From contig AP025580.1 in assembly GCA_022846035.1 (NCBI GenBank), positions 1,364,001 through 1,428,000 of the forward strand: a DNA stretch of 64,000 nt, written 5' to 3'. The stretch is from Christensenellaceae bacterium (lineage in GTDB: Bacteria; Bacillota; Clostridia; Christensenellales; Christensenellaceae). The notes beneath the pieces are model-generated. The model saw only the letters and a list, made by a program, of their open reading frames with translations. It did no database searches and had not been told where the DNA came from. Shown one piece after another: positions 36,404 to 44,933 of the stretch. The first letter of the stretch is position 1. Each line of letters starts with the position of its first letter. The position numbers were made by a program, and so were the translations under genes.

Positions 36404-38512
36404 CTACTGCGCCGTGTCTATTTGTAGTTTGAACTCAACCGTTACCGTCGCGCCCTTTTCCACCTGTAAACCCGCTATCGGCTTCTGGCTCTGCGCCCTG
36501 CCGTCTCCGAGCGCCACAAATTTTAATCCCGCGCCGATCGCTGCATCGCGCGCTTCGTTTATGTTCATTCCCGTAAAATCAGGAACGGTCACCATTTCGG
36601 CATTCGGAGTCGCTTCCGATTTCGTTTCCATGTTGAGCGTTACGGTCGAACCCGCGTATACTTCCTCGTCCGAAGCGGGTATCTGACTTAATACACTGCC
36701 GCTGCCGTCAAGTTTTACCGACAAACCTGCATTTGCCAATGTATCTTTTGCTGTCTGCATATCCATACCAACGACATTGGGAACCGCGACTTTCTGCGCG
36801 CTGCGCGCCGCCTCGTCGTCAGGCGCGATGTTGTTGTTTTTCAATATGTCTTCCAGTACCTTTTTTGCATATGGCGCGCACACCGTTTCGTCGTTATCTC
36901 CTGCCGAGATACCGTTTGCAGTGACCATCACCAGGTATCTGGGGCTGTCTGCCGGCGCAAAGGCAAAGAAAGAGGAGACTACTTTGTCCTGCACGGGCAC
37001 ATCACCATCGTACAGCATGGAAGATCCGCTGATACCGCCTACCGAATAACCCGCGATCTGCGCTTCGCCGCCGTCTCCGCTCTGGATATAGTCCAACATC
37101 ATCGTTTTAAGCTGCGAGGCAACGTCAGCGGTTACCGTCTGTCCTTTTACTTCCGCGTCATACTGCTCAACGATATTACCGTTGCCGTCCGCAAGTCCCA
37201 ACACCAGTCTGGGCGTATACAGCGTTCCGCCGTTCAACAGTGACGACAGTGCATCGGCCATCTGGATTTGCGATACTTTCATGTTTTCGCCCGCACCCAT
37301 CAGCGCAACGTCCGCCTGCCGCGCATATTTCTTTTCCATGACGTCGCCAAGCGTATCCGTCGCAAAATCGATCCCTGTTTTTTCACCGAATCCGAAAGCT
37401 TTCAGATACTGGTAGAAAGTATCCTTTCCCAGTGCATTTGCCTGCTGGGCCGCAGCGATACTACAATGGTTTTGTACCGCTTGCAGCATATTCTGTGTGC
37501 CATGCACCGCGCTGCACGATATTTTTTCCCCGTCAATGACATCCGAACCATTGCACGTATATTCTCCCGTGGCGCTTTCGTTTAGCGCTGCTGCCGTAGT
37601 GAAGATTCCAAAAATACTCCCGGGTTCATACGGCGTTGCAGTAATCGTATTGACTGATAGAGCCGCAAGCGCAGACGCATCGTCGCGCGGCGGATCGTTA
37701 AGGTCGAACTGCGGGATATTGGCCATCGCCAGTATTTCCCCCGTGGTAACGTCCATTACGAGTCCTTGTACGCTGTTTGGCGCGTGGTCCGTATATAAGG
37801 CGTTGCAATAGTCCTCAAGAATGCTTTGCGCCATCTCATCGATCGTCAATACCACGCTCTGGCCATCCTGTGGATCGATAATCATTTCCTGTCCGTTCGG
37901 TACGCCGCTGCCATCTTTTGCCGTTTCCGTTACCTGGCGGCCCTGGCGCCCTTCCAGAATGCTGTTATAACGCTTTTCAATGCCGGTCTGTCCTACGCCG
38001 TCCTGTGTCGTATAGCCGATTACCTGTGATGCAAAATCCTTATTCAGATAAAACCTCTTTACATCGTCAATCAGGCTCACGCCTTTCAGCTTCAGATTCT
38101 CAATCTCTTCAGACTGTTCTGTTGTGATCTGCCGTTTCAGCCATATTTCCTTTTTCTCAGTGTTGGTCGCCTTTGCGTATACGTCCTCGCGCGGCATATC
38201 GAGTATCCGCGACAGTTCCTCCGCCACCTGATCCGCATTGCCTGCTTTCGCGATTGCCTCCGGCTGGATTGCCACCGTATAGGCTGCGGCGCTCTGTGCC
38301 AGCACATACATGTTGCGGTCATAAATCGACCCGCGTTTTGCATCCACCTCAACATCGCGCGTCCATTGTTTCTGTGCTTTTTCCTGCAACCATTCGCCCT
38401 TCAATAAAGACCAATATCCCACTCGGCACATGAGCAGGATAATAAGTACAGACAATATAATTAGTATGACCAGTAACCTTTTTCTGGTTATGAGTACTCG
38501 TGACGTTGACAA
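36404..38512 (-). CDS. Class B penicillin-binding-protein homologue with degenerate active site and PASTA domains
   Basis: 702 residues in the ftsI/spoVD slot of the dcw cluster. One N-terminal membrane helix (about 12-32), a pedestal domain (RGSIYDRN about 57), a transpeptidase-like domain (about 250-560), and two PASTA repeats (about 575-640 and 645-700). All three catalytic motifs are changed: the expected SxxK is S299-I-F-G302, SxN is H349-C-S351, and KTG is I494-S-G496. The frame is intact with no stop or shift, so it looks like a maintained non-catalytic protein. The start is TTG at 38512 with AGGAG 6 nt upstream. Probably structural or regulatory, perhaps through PASTA binding; transpeptidase activity is not expected. 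Confidence 0.88.
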   Translation of the reverse strand: MSTSRVLITRKRLLVILIILSVLIILLMCRVGYWSLLKGEWLQEKAQKQWTRDVEVDAKRGSIYDRNMYVLAQSAAAYTVAIQPEAIAKAGNADQVAEELSRILDMPREDVYAKATNTEKKEIWLKRQITTEQSEEIENLKLKGVSLIDDVKRFYLNKDFASQVIGYTTQDGVGQTGIEKRYNSILEGRQGRQVTETAKDGSGVPNGQEMIIDPQDGQSVVLTIDEMAQSILEDYCNALYTDHAPNSVQGLVMDVTTGEILAMANIPQFDLNDPPRDDASALAALSVNTITATPYEPGSIFGIFTTAAALNESATGEYTCNGSDVIDGEKISCSAVHGTQNMLQAVQNHCSIAAAQQANALGKDTFYQYLKAFGFGEKTGIDFATDTLGDVMEKKYARQADVALMGAGENMKVSQIQMADALSSLLNGGTLYTPRLVLGLADGNGNIVEQYDAEVKGQTVTADVASQLKTMMLDYIQSGDGGEAQIAGYSVGGISGSSMLYDGDVPVQDKVVSSFFAFAPADSPRYLVMVTANGISAGDNDETVCAPYAKKVLEDILKNNNIAPDDEAARSAQKVAVPNVVGMDMQTAKDTLANAGLSVKLDGSGSVLSQIPASDEEVYAGSTVTLNMETKSEATPNAEMVTVPDFTGMNINEARDAAIGAGLKFVALGDGRAQSQKPIAGLQVEKGATVTVEFKLQIDTAQ

Positions 38513-38525
38513 TGTTTACTCCTGT

Positions 38526-39554
38526 TTAATTCTGGAACCATCCCTTGATCATATCCAGAATTGTATTGATAAAGCCGCCAAATCCGCTTGCAGTATCATT
38601 TGACTGCGTATCCACCGCGCCTGTTTGCGTCAGGTCGGCGCTCCCCTCTGCCGTGACCGAATCCTGCGGCGCAGAAGCATCCACACTATCCTGTACGTCC
38701 GGCTCCACAAACACGATCTGATCATCCTTGGGCTCGGACATCCCCATGGCCGCCGCCTGCTGGCGGATACTGCTCAGGTCTTCTTTCAGCGAAACTTCCA
38801 TTTTCGCTTTATCAAGGTCCTGCGTAAGCGATTGAATACGCGATTCTATCTGTGCATTTTGGTAGTTTAAGTTGCTGATCTGCGAATAACGGATCAGGAT
38901 TCCCGCCAAAACCGCGAAAACCACAGCGATAAGGATAATCGTTGAAACAACGCCTTTCCTTTTGGGGGCTTCATATTCTACCGCGATCGGCTTTACGCCG
39001 TTATATGCGCTTGTGTCTGCCGTTTCCACCATGTCAAAGCCGTGGATAGGCTTTCTTCTCGGCTGTACAGGGCGGGATACCGGACGTTCGTACGCTGTTC
39101 TTTCATAGCGTCCATACGCCGGAGCATAGGCTGTCCTCTGCTGTGCGTAGCCATATCCGCTTCTTGGATTCTGGCGCGGACGCGGGCTGCGCTCACGTAC
39201 GGTTTCGCGGTACCCGTAATTTCCTGCAGGCACGCTGACTTCATATGCCGGCGTCAGCTTTCTGCCGCCGACGACGTTTTTGACGCCTGTCTGGCGAACC
39301 TGTTCACGCGTATCATAAACCTCGCGCCGCTGCTGCACCGGACGGGCCGCCTGCTTACGCTGCTGTTGTTTCGCGCGTTCATACTCCATACGTTCTTCGT
39401 ATGCTTTTTTTCTCTGCAGAGCGATTTTCTGCATATTATAAGCCTGCATGTCGGTAATCCGCCCCATGCGTTGCTGTGCATTTCTGTTCGTCGAACTGTT
39501 GCGCGGTATTTGTATTCTTTCGTAATTGTGCGCTTTTTGCGGTATCGCGTTCAT
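38526..39554 (-). CDS. FtsL-like bitopic division protein with long cytoplasmic domain
   Basis: 342 residues between rsmH and the PBP gene, the usual place of ftsL. Residues 1-200 are hydrophilic, rich in Arg, Gln, Tyr and Pro, and look disordered. A single membrane helix spans 202-222, a short coiled coil 226-268, and an acidic Ser/Asp/Thr-rich linker 275-322. The last 18 residues (GGFINTILDMIKGWFQN) form a likely amphipathic helix. Ordinary FtsL is about 100-130 residues with a short cytoplasmic end, so this is an extended form. The topology and position support the FtsL role; sequence alone does not prove it. Confidence 0.72.
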   Translation of the reverse strand: MNAIPQKAHNYERIQIPRNSSTNRNAQQRMGRITDMQAYNMQKIALQRKKAYEERMEYERAKQQQRKQAARPVQQRREVYDTREQVRQTGVKNVVGGRKLTPAYEVSVPAGNYGYRETVRERSPRPRQNPRSGYGYAQQRTAYAPAYGRYERTAYERPVSRPVQPRRKPIHGFDMVETADTSAYNGVKPIAVEYEAPKRKGVVSTIILIAVVFAVLAGILIRYSQISNLNYQNAQIESRIQSLTQDLDKAKMEVSLKEDLSSIRQQAAAMGMSEPKDDQIVFVEPDVQDSVDASAPQDSVTAEGSADLTQTGAVDTQSNDTASGFGGFINTILDMIKGWFQN

Positions 39555-39569
39555 GATACAGTTCCTCTC

Positions 39570-40511
39570 CTATCGCTTTTCAACCACACGCAGTTTCGCA
39601 CTGCGCGCTCTTGGATTTTCGTTTAATTCCTTTTCTGCAGGCACGACCGGTTTTCGTGTGACCAGCTTTATCTGACTTTTCTTCCCGCATACGCAAATCG
39701 GGAAATCCTTGGGGCATTCGCACGGGTCAAACAGCCTTTTGAAAGTTTGCTTTACGATTCTGTCTTCCAGCGAATGGAAAGTAATCACCGCCAGCCTGCC
39801 GCCGCTTCTGAGCGCCTGCACATAAGCTTCAAGCGCGTCGCCCAGCCCTTTCAGTTCGCCGTTGACTTCTATCCGGATCGCCTGGAAGCTCCGTTTCGCG
39901 GGATGCGGACCCTCGCGCCTCGCACCTGCCGGTATCGCTTCCTTAATGATCTGCGCAAGTTCGCCCGTCGTCTCTATCGCCTTATCGGTCCGCGCCTTTG
40001 CAATGAACTTCGCGATACGGGCCGCCCATTTTTCTTCACCATACTCGCGCAGGATATGCGTCAGTTCATTTTCAGTATATTCGTTGACGACCTCTTTTGC
40101 GCTCAGTTCATTCTCCTGGTTCATCCGCATATCGAGCGGAGCATCTTTCTGGTAAGAGAATCCGCGTTCTCTCTCGTCAAGCTGGAAAGATGAAACGCCT
40201 AAATCCAGCACCGCGCCATCTATCTCTTTAATCCCGTTCTCTTCAAGAATATTTTTGATATTCTTGAAGTCGTCATGTACAAATAGAATATTTTTTTCAA
40301 GCGCATGCAACCGCTTCTTACAGCGCCGGACCGCCGCCGTGTCCTTGTCAATACCGACCAGCCGTCCGTCCGGCATGATCCTTTCAAGGATACCCTGCGA
40401 ATGTCCGCCGCCGCCCATCGTCCCGTCCACTATCGTCTGTCCGTTTTCAAGACAAAGGGCATCGATCGTTTCCATATACAACACTGGAATGTGGCTGCCC
40501 TGCGTGATCAT
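39570..40511 (-). CDS. rsmH: 16S rRNA (cytosine-1402-N4)-methyltransferase
   Basis: 313 residues. The SAM-binding loop [15 protein letters not shown] (about 29-43), [19 protein letters not shown] (key part LGVSSFQLD) and RPHPAKR-like [14 protein letters not shown] are typical of RsmH/MraW. It methylates the ribosomal P-site. The ATG overlaps the mraZ stop by 4 nt (ATGA). Confidence 0.97.
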   Translation of the reverse strand: MITQGSHIPVLYMETIDALCLENGQTIVDGTMGGGGHSQGILERIMPDGRLVGIDKDTAAVRRCKKRLHALEKNILFVHDDFKNIKNILEENGIKEIDGAVLDLGVSSFQLDERERGFSYQKDAPLDMRMNQENELSAKEVVNEYTENELTHILREYGEEKWAARIAKFIAKARTDKAIETTGELAQIIKEAIPAGARREGPHPAKRSFQAIRIEVNGELKGLGDALEAYVQALRSGGRLAVITFHSLEDRIVKQTFKRLFDPCECPKDFPICVCGKKSQIKLVTRKPVVPAEKELNENPRARSAKLRVVEKR

Positions 40512-40939
40512 ATTCCCAGCTCCGCCAGCTTCGCCAGTGTTTCCTCGTAATCCTTGTATGCGCTGTCGTTATATTCTGCCCAGCCCTCTTTGGACCAGAT
40601 TTCGGCCCTGGTCATCACGCCGATAATCACTGTCTCCTTGACCGCGCCAATATGGTCTCTTAGGCGTTGCGGTAAAAGGATTCTTCCCTGTTTGTCCCCT
40701 TCACATTCACACGCGCTTGCAAATAACATACGCGTAAAACTCTGAGCGGCAACATCCGAAACCGGTAGGTCTTTCAGCTTGCCAGCAAAATTTTCCCACT
40801 CTGTTTTGGAGAATACAAACAAACATTTTCCCACGCCTTTCGTAACGATAAAGCTTTCGCCCAGATCGTCGCGAAACTTCGCAGGCATGAAAACTCTGCC
40901 TTTTGCATCTAAATTGTGCGAATATTCTCCGATCAGCAT
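40508..40939 (-). CDS. mraZ: Transcriptional regulator MraZ
   Basis: 143 residues, the standard length, from ATG at 40939. The longest frame adds 12 residues that read through its own operator and SD. AbrB-like doubled domain, starting [19 protein letters not shown], with a second DKQGRILLP repeat. It represses its own dcw operon in other bacteria by binding direct repeats in front of mraZ, and such repeats are seen here. First gene of the cluster. Confidence 0.96.
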   Translation of the reverse strand: MLIGEYSHNLDAKGRVFMPAKFRDDLGESFIVTKGVGKCLFVFSKTEWENFAGKLKDLPVSDVAAQSFTRMLFASACECEGDKQGRILLPQRLRDHIGAVKETVIIGVMTRAEIWSKEGWAEYNDSAYKDYEETLAKLAELGI

Positions 40940-40960
40940 TTTCGCGGCAAACTCCTTTCC

Positions 40961-40990
40961 ACCACATTTAACCACATTTCACCACTTGTA
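40961..40990 (-). promoter_or_regulatory. MraZ operator: three 10-bp direct repeats
   Basis: The plus strand reads ACCACATTTA, ACCACATTTC and ACCACTTGTA in tandem; on the coding strand this is GTGGT at exact 10-bp steps. Known MraZ boxes are short G-rich repeats (TGGGN) with the same helical spacing. The array lies between the -10 and the SD, ideal for repression. Confidence 0.82.
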
Positions 40991-40995
40991 ATCAA

Positions 40996-41024
40996 ATTTT
41001 AACACTATCCCCCCCATTATGCAA
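40996..41024 (-). promoter_or_regulatory. Promoter of the dcw cluster
   Basis: -35 TTGCAT (41019-41024), 17-bp spacer containing a run of seven G, -10 TAAAAT (40996-41001), directly upstream of the MraZ repeats. Confidence 0.72.
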
Positions 41025-41044
41025 GCATTTTTGATTAAAACAAC

Positions 41045-41076
41045 AAAAAAACGCAAAAAATATTTTTGCGTTTTTT
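41045..41076 (-). terminator. Bidirectional terminator between the phosphoesterase gene and mraZ
   Basis: The plus strand holds ACGCAAAAA, a 3-nt loop, TTTTTGCGT, flanked by A-run and T-run. A/T-rich stem of 9-14 bp; ends the lon-engB-phosphoesterase transcript. Confidence 0.75.
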
Positions 41077-41108
41077 CTGCGTCGTTATCGGTTTTTTCGG
41101 GTGTTGGT

Positions 41109-41804
41109 TCAGATGATTTTCTTCAACTTGAAATCAAGGTAATCGGCAGATACCAAATTATAATTTACATCGTTAATTTTAAAGTCCGTCAAATGAAGAT
41201 TTTTCAAAATATCGCCGTGAAGATGTCCGAACACGACTTCCCGCACATCATATTCCTGTATGATCTGATGAAATTCCGTATTCCGGATATTTTCATAAAC
41301 CGGCGGATAATGCATCATGACAATTTTAATTTTATCCCCTTGCTTTTCGGCGCTGTCCAGCGACATTTTTAAACGTATTTTTTCGCGTTCGTAAATTTTC
41401 CGGTCGCTTTCTCCAAAACTGTTATCCTGCGGGAACATCCATCCCCGCGTGCCGCAAAAGACATAATCCCCCACTGCAAGGCTGTTGTTTTGCAAAATAA
41501 AGGTATTGCCATGCAGCAGGGAGTTTACCTGCGTCATAGAGCCCCACCAGTAATCGTGATTCCCTTTTATGAGGATTTTTGTTCCCGGCAGTGCACACAC
41601 CGCTTCAAGGTCGGGCCGCGCGTCTTCAAGCTTCATCGCCCAACTGATGTCCCCCGGAACGAGCACCACGTCTTCTTCCGTTACGCGCGCGCTCCAGTCC
41701 ACGCTGATTTTCTCAAAATGGTTTTTCCAATGTTCGCCGAATATGTCCATCGCTTTCGGCTGAGCGTTCGATAAATGCAGATCCCCAATCGCATATACGT
41801 TCAT
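41109..41804 (-). CDS. Calcineurin-like metallophosphoesterase
   Basis: 231 residues, single domain. The metal motifs are complete: GDLHLS (D8, H10), PGDISWAM (about 52), KGNHDYWW (about 81), MMHYPP (about 164) and FGHLHG (about 195). The subgroup that starts YAIGDLHLS and has NHDYWWGS is common in Clostridia; its substrate is unknown. Its start overlaps the engB stop by 4 nt, so it is coupled to engB and lon. Confidence 0.9.
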   Translation of the reverse strand: MNVYAIGDLHLSNAQPKAMDIFGEHWKNHFEKISVDWSARVTEEDVVLVPGDISWAMKLEDARPDLEAVCALPGTKILIKGNHDYWWGSMTQVNSLLHGNTFILQNNSLAVGDYVFCGTRGWMFPQDNSFGESDRKIYEREKIRLKMSLDSAEKQGDKIKIVMMHYPPVYENIRNTEFHQIIQEYDVREVVFGHLHGDILKNLHLTDFKINDVNYNLVSADYLDFKLKKII

Positions 41805-42412
41805 GCAGGCTCTCCCCCCGCAATCATCTTTTCCATATATGCCGCAATCTCTTCTTTCCCCTTTTTGTCCGTCGAGCTTACAGGAACAATTGAAATATCC
41901 ATATCAATATCCAAAATCCCGTCGATATACCTTGCCATCTGCATCACATAATGAAAGCGTTTGGATTTCGCGATCTTGTCAGCTTTTGTAGCGGCAATCA
42001 TGAACGGTATCCGGTAATGCGCCGCCCACTCGATCATCATAATATCGTCCTGTGTCGGTTTGTGCCGGATGTCGATGAGGATTATCAACGCCTTGAGGCT
42101 TTTGGCCACAGCAAAGTAGTCCTCCATCATTTCCGCCCACGACTCCTGCTCCGCCTTGGAAACGCGGGCGAAACCATAACCTGGAAGATCCACAAGATAA
42201 AAGGCATCGTTCATCAAAAAATAATTGATAAGCCTTGTCTTGCCGGGCTGTTTGCTGACATATGCCAGCTTTGAATTATTGGCGATATAATTGATAAGCG
42301 AAGATTTTCCAACATTAGATTTCCCCGCGAAAGCGATCTCAGGCCGATCGCCCCCTGGATAATCCACGCTCTTTTTCATACTTTTATAGAAAACCGCTTT
42401 TTTGATTTCCAC
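41801..42412 (-). CDS. engB: Ribosome-assembly GTPase EngB/YsxC
   Basis: 203 residues; GTPase needed for 50S subunit assembly. G1 is AGKSNVGKSSL (29-39), G3 is DLPGYGFA (about 74), G4 is ATKADK (about 140), and a late SS motif is G5. The start is GTG at 42412, sharing its G with the lon stop (TAGTG). The lon-engB pair is conserved in Firmicutes. Confidence 0.96.
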   Translation of the reverse strand: MEIKKAVFYKSMKKSVDYPGGDRPEIAFAGKSNVGKSSLINYIANNSKLAYVSKQPGKTRLINYFLMNDAFYLVDLPGYGFARVSKAEQESWAEMMEDYFAVAKSLKALIILIDIRHKPTQDDIMMIEWAAHYRIPFMIAATKADKIAKSKRFHYVMQMARYIDGILDIDMDISIVPVSSTDKKGKEEIAAYMEKMIAGGEPA

Positions 42413-44739
42413 TACTTCTTCTCCGCCACAATTGCATTTTTAAGCACGTCGTCTATCTTTGTTGCAAAAACAAAGGTAAGCTGGTCACGTACGGACTGCG
42501 GCAGCTCTTCCAAGTCACCCTGATTATCTTTTGGCAGAATGATTGTATGAATCCCTGCCCGCAATGCCGCCAGTGCTTTTTCCTTGATCCCGCCGATCTT
42601 AAGCACCCTGCCCGTAAGGGTGATCTCTCCCGTCATCGCAATATCATGACGCACAGGGCGCTTTGTAAGCGCCGACACAAGCGCCGTCACCATTGTTACG
42701 CCTGCCGACGGGCCGTCTTTGGGGATCGCTCCCTCTGGGACATGGATATGCAGGTCCGTCTTTTCATTAATATCGAGCGGCAATTTAAGCTTACTCATCA
42801 TCGCGCGCACAACGGAAATACCCGTTTTGGCCGATTCTTTCATGACGTCCCCGAGCTGCCCTGTAAGCTCTACCTTGCCCGTTCCCGGAATCACAGACGC
42901 TTCCACCGGCATCGTCTGCCCGCCAACCGCCGTCCACGCAAGGCCCGTCACAACGCCGACCGTATCCTGCTTCAGCATATCGTTTTCACTGCGGCGCGGA
43001 TGTCCCAGGAACTCCCGCAGGTTTTTTTGCGATACGGAGATTTTCTCCGCGCCCGTCTCCACGATTTTCACAGCAGCCTTACGCATAATTGCAGCCAGCT
43101 CGCGCTCTAAGCTGCGCACGCCGCTTTCCGCAGTATATAAGTGGATAATATCCATAATCGCCGCATCGGAGACCTTTACCTGAGACGGCTTTAATCCATG
43201 CGCTTTCGCCTGCTTGGGCATCAGGTGTTTTTTGGCAATATTCAGCTTTTCCACGTCGGTATAGCTGTCGATCTGTATGATCTCCATTCTGTCGTAAAGC
43301 GGACGCGGTATCGTGCTAATATCGTTAGCCGTCGTGATAAACATAACTTTGGAAAGATCGAAATCAATATCCAGATAATGGTCGCGGAACGTATTGTTGA
43401 TTTCCGGATCCAGTACTTCCAGCATCGCCGAAGCCGGATCACCCCTGAAATCGCTGGACATTTTGTCTATCTCATCCAGCAGGAACAGTGGGTTTAAACT
43501 GTCCGCCTGTTTGATCGACGAAATAATCCGCCCGGGGATCGCGCCGATATATGTTCTCCGATGTCCGCGGATTTCTGCTTCATCCCGCACGCCGCCCAGT
43601 GACATCCTGACAAAATGCTTATCCAACGCACGCGCGATCGAACGCGCGATCGAGGTTTTTCCCACGCCAGGCGGTCCCGCGAGGCACAGAATCGGCCCGC
43701 GCATATCATTTTTCAACTTGCGTACCGCCAGAAATTCAATGATCCGGTCCTTGACCTTTTCCAGTCCGTAATGGTCCGCGTCCAAAATCTTACGCGCATT
43801 TTGCAAGTCTAAATTATCTACCGTATATTTTCCCCACGGCAGACTGACGATCCAGTCGATATAGCTTCGTATCACACTGATCTCCGGTGATCCGGGAGCC
43901 ATCTTCACCATACGCGACAGTTCTTTTTCCGCTTTTGCGCGTGCCTCGTCGCTTAACGGCAGCTCCTTTATCTTTCTCCGAAGCTCATCCACCTCGTCTT
44001 CATCATTTTCTGTTTCCCCCAGTTCTTTCTGGATAACTTTCATTTGTTCACGCAGGAAATATTCCCTCTGCGATTTATCGATCTGCTGTTTGACAGACGA
44101 CGCGATTTCTTTGTCGATCTCCAAAATATCTATCTCTTTTTGCAGGATGTCCGCCACAAGCTGCAAACGTTTCAGTTCGTCTATGCAATCCAGTACGCTC
44201 TGTTTGTCGTCAAGCTTAATCGCCACGTTGGACGCGATCATATCAGCAAACTTACCCGGTTCCTCTATCTCGCTGATCGTAAAGAGTGTTTCGCCCGGCA
44301 CCCGTGCGCCAAGCGATGCAAAACGCTCAAACAGGTCCGTGATGCGGCGCATGTATGCTTCTTTCAGGACATTTTGCGCCCTGTCTATATGCTCCTCGTC
44401 TGGAATCGGCTGTACCTCTGCTTTGATATATGGTTCCTTTTCCACGTAAGAAAGGATACGCGCACGGCGTTCTCCCTCGACCAATACGCGCAACGTATCG
44501 CCCGGGAGCTTCAAAACCTGCTTTACCTTTGCTATCGTACCAATTTCATGCACATCCGCAAGCTCCGGCGATTCAATTTTCAAATCCTTTTGTGTGACCA
44601 AAAAAATATCCCGCCCCTGCACAACGCATTCCTCGACAGCGGCGACGGACGTTTCCCTCCCCACGTCAAAATGCAATACCATATAAGGGAAAATCACAAG
44701 CCCCCGCAAAGCCACCATGGGCATAATTACTTTTTCCAA
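42412..44739 (-). CDS. lon: ATP-dependent protease Lon
   Basis: 775 residues, bacterial LonA. N-terminal substrate-binding domain (1-200) and coiled coil, an AAA+ module with Walker A GPPGVGKTS (about 350) and Walker B LLDEIDKM, and a Ser-Lys protease domain with DGPSAGVTM (catalytic Ser, about 675) and IGGIKEKALAA (catalytic Lys, about 718). The start is TTG at 44739 with GGAG 10 nt upstream. It has its own strong promoter. Confidence 0.98.
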   Translation of the reverse strand: MEKVIMPMVALRGLVIFPYMVLHFDVGRETSVAAVEECVVQGRDIFLVTQKDLKIESPELADVHEIGTIAKVKQVLKLPGDTLRVLVEGERRARILSYVEKEPYIKAEVQPIPDEEHIDRAQNVLKEAYMRRITDLFERFASLGARVPGETLFTISEIEEPGKFADMIASNVAIKLDDKQSVLDCIDELKRLQLVADILQKEIDILEIDKEIASSVKQQIDKSQREYFLREQMKVIQKELGETENDEDEVDELRRKIKELPLSDEARAKAEKELSRMVKMAPGSPEISVIRSYIDWIVSLPWGKYTVDNLDLQNARKILDADHYGLEKVKDRIIEFLAVRKLKNDMRGPILCLAGPPGVGKTSIARSIARALDKHFVRMSLGGVRDEAEIRGHRRTYIGAIPGRIISSIKQADSLNPLFLLDEIDKMSSDFRGDPASAMLEVLDPEINNTFRDHYLDIDFDLSKVMFITTANDISTIPRPLYDRMEIIQIDSYTDVEKLNIAKKHLMPKQAKAHGLKPSQVKVSDAAIMDIIHLYTAESGVRSLERELAAIMRKAAVKIVETGAEKISVSQKNLREFLGHPRRSENDMLKQDTVGVVTGLAWTAVGGQTMPVEASVIPGTGKVELTGQLGDVMKESAKTGISVVRAMMSKLKLPLDINEKTDLHIHVPEGAIPKDGPSAGVTMVTALVSALTKRPVRHDIAMTGEITLTGRVLKIGGIKEKALAALRAGIHTIILPKDNQGDLEELPQSVRDQLTFVFATKIDDVLKNAIVAEKK

Positions 44740-44775
44740 CTTCTATCTGCTCCTTTATTCTGCATTATCTTTTAA

Positions 44776-44804
44776 ATTATACCTTATATCCTTTCTCATT
44801 TCAA
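44776..44804 (-). promoter_or_regulatory. Promoter of lon
   Basis: -35 TTGAAA (44799-44804), 17-bp spacer, -10 TATAAT (44776-44781). No CIRCE or CtsR box was seen beside it. Confidence 0.85.
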
Positions 44805-44882
44805 ACGCATTACTTTTGTTTTCGTGTGACATTAAATAATGATACCCCCTGCTTTCAATACAATAACAATAATACTGAACGG

Positions 44883-44914
44883 AAAAAAGACGCGCTATAT
44901 TCATAGCGCGTCTT
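44883..44914 (-). terminator. Terminator after ppdK
   Basis: A 12-bp perfect stem, core GACGCGCTAT/ATAGCGCGTC, 4-nt loop, then TTTTTT on the minus strand. Confidence 0.94.
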
Positions 44915-44933
44915 CTGGTTAAGTTACCTGTAC

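Noticed and set aside
36404-38512. Pseudogene call for the PBP homologue
   Set aside because: No frameshift or internal stop is present, all domains are kept, and start and SD are intact, so a maintained non-catalytic protein is more likely.
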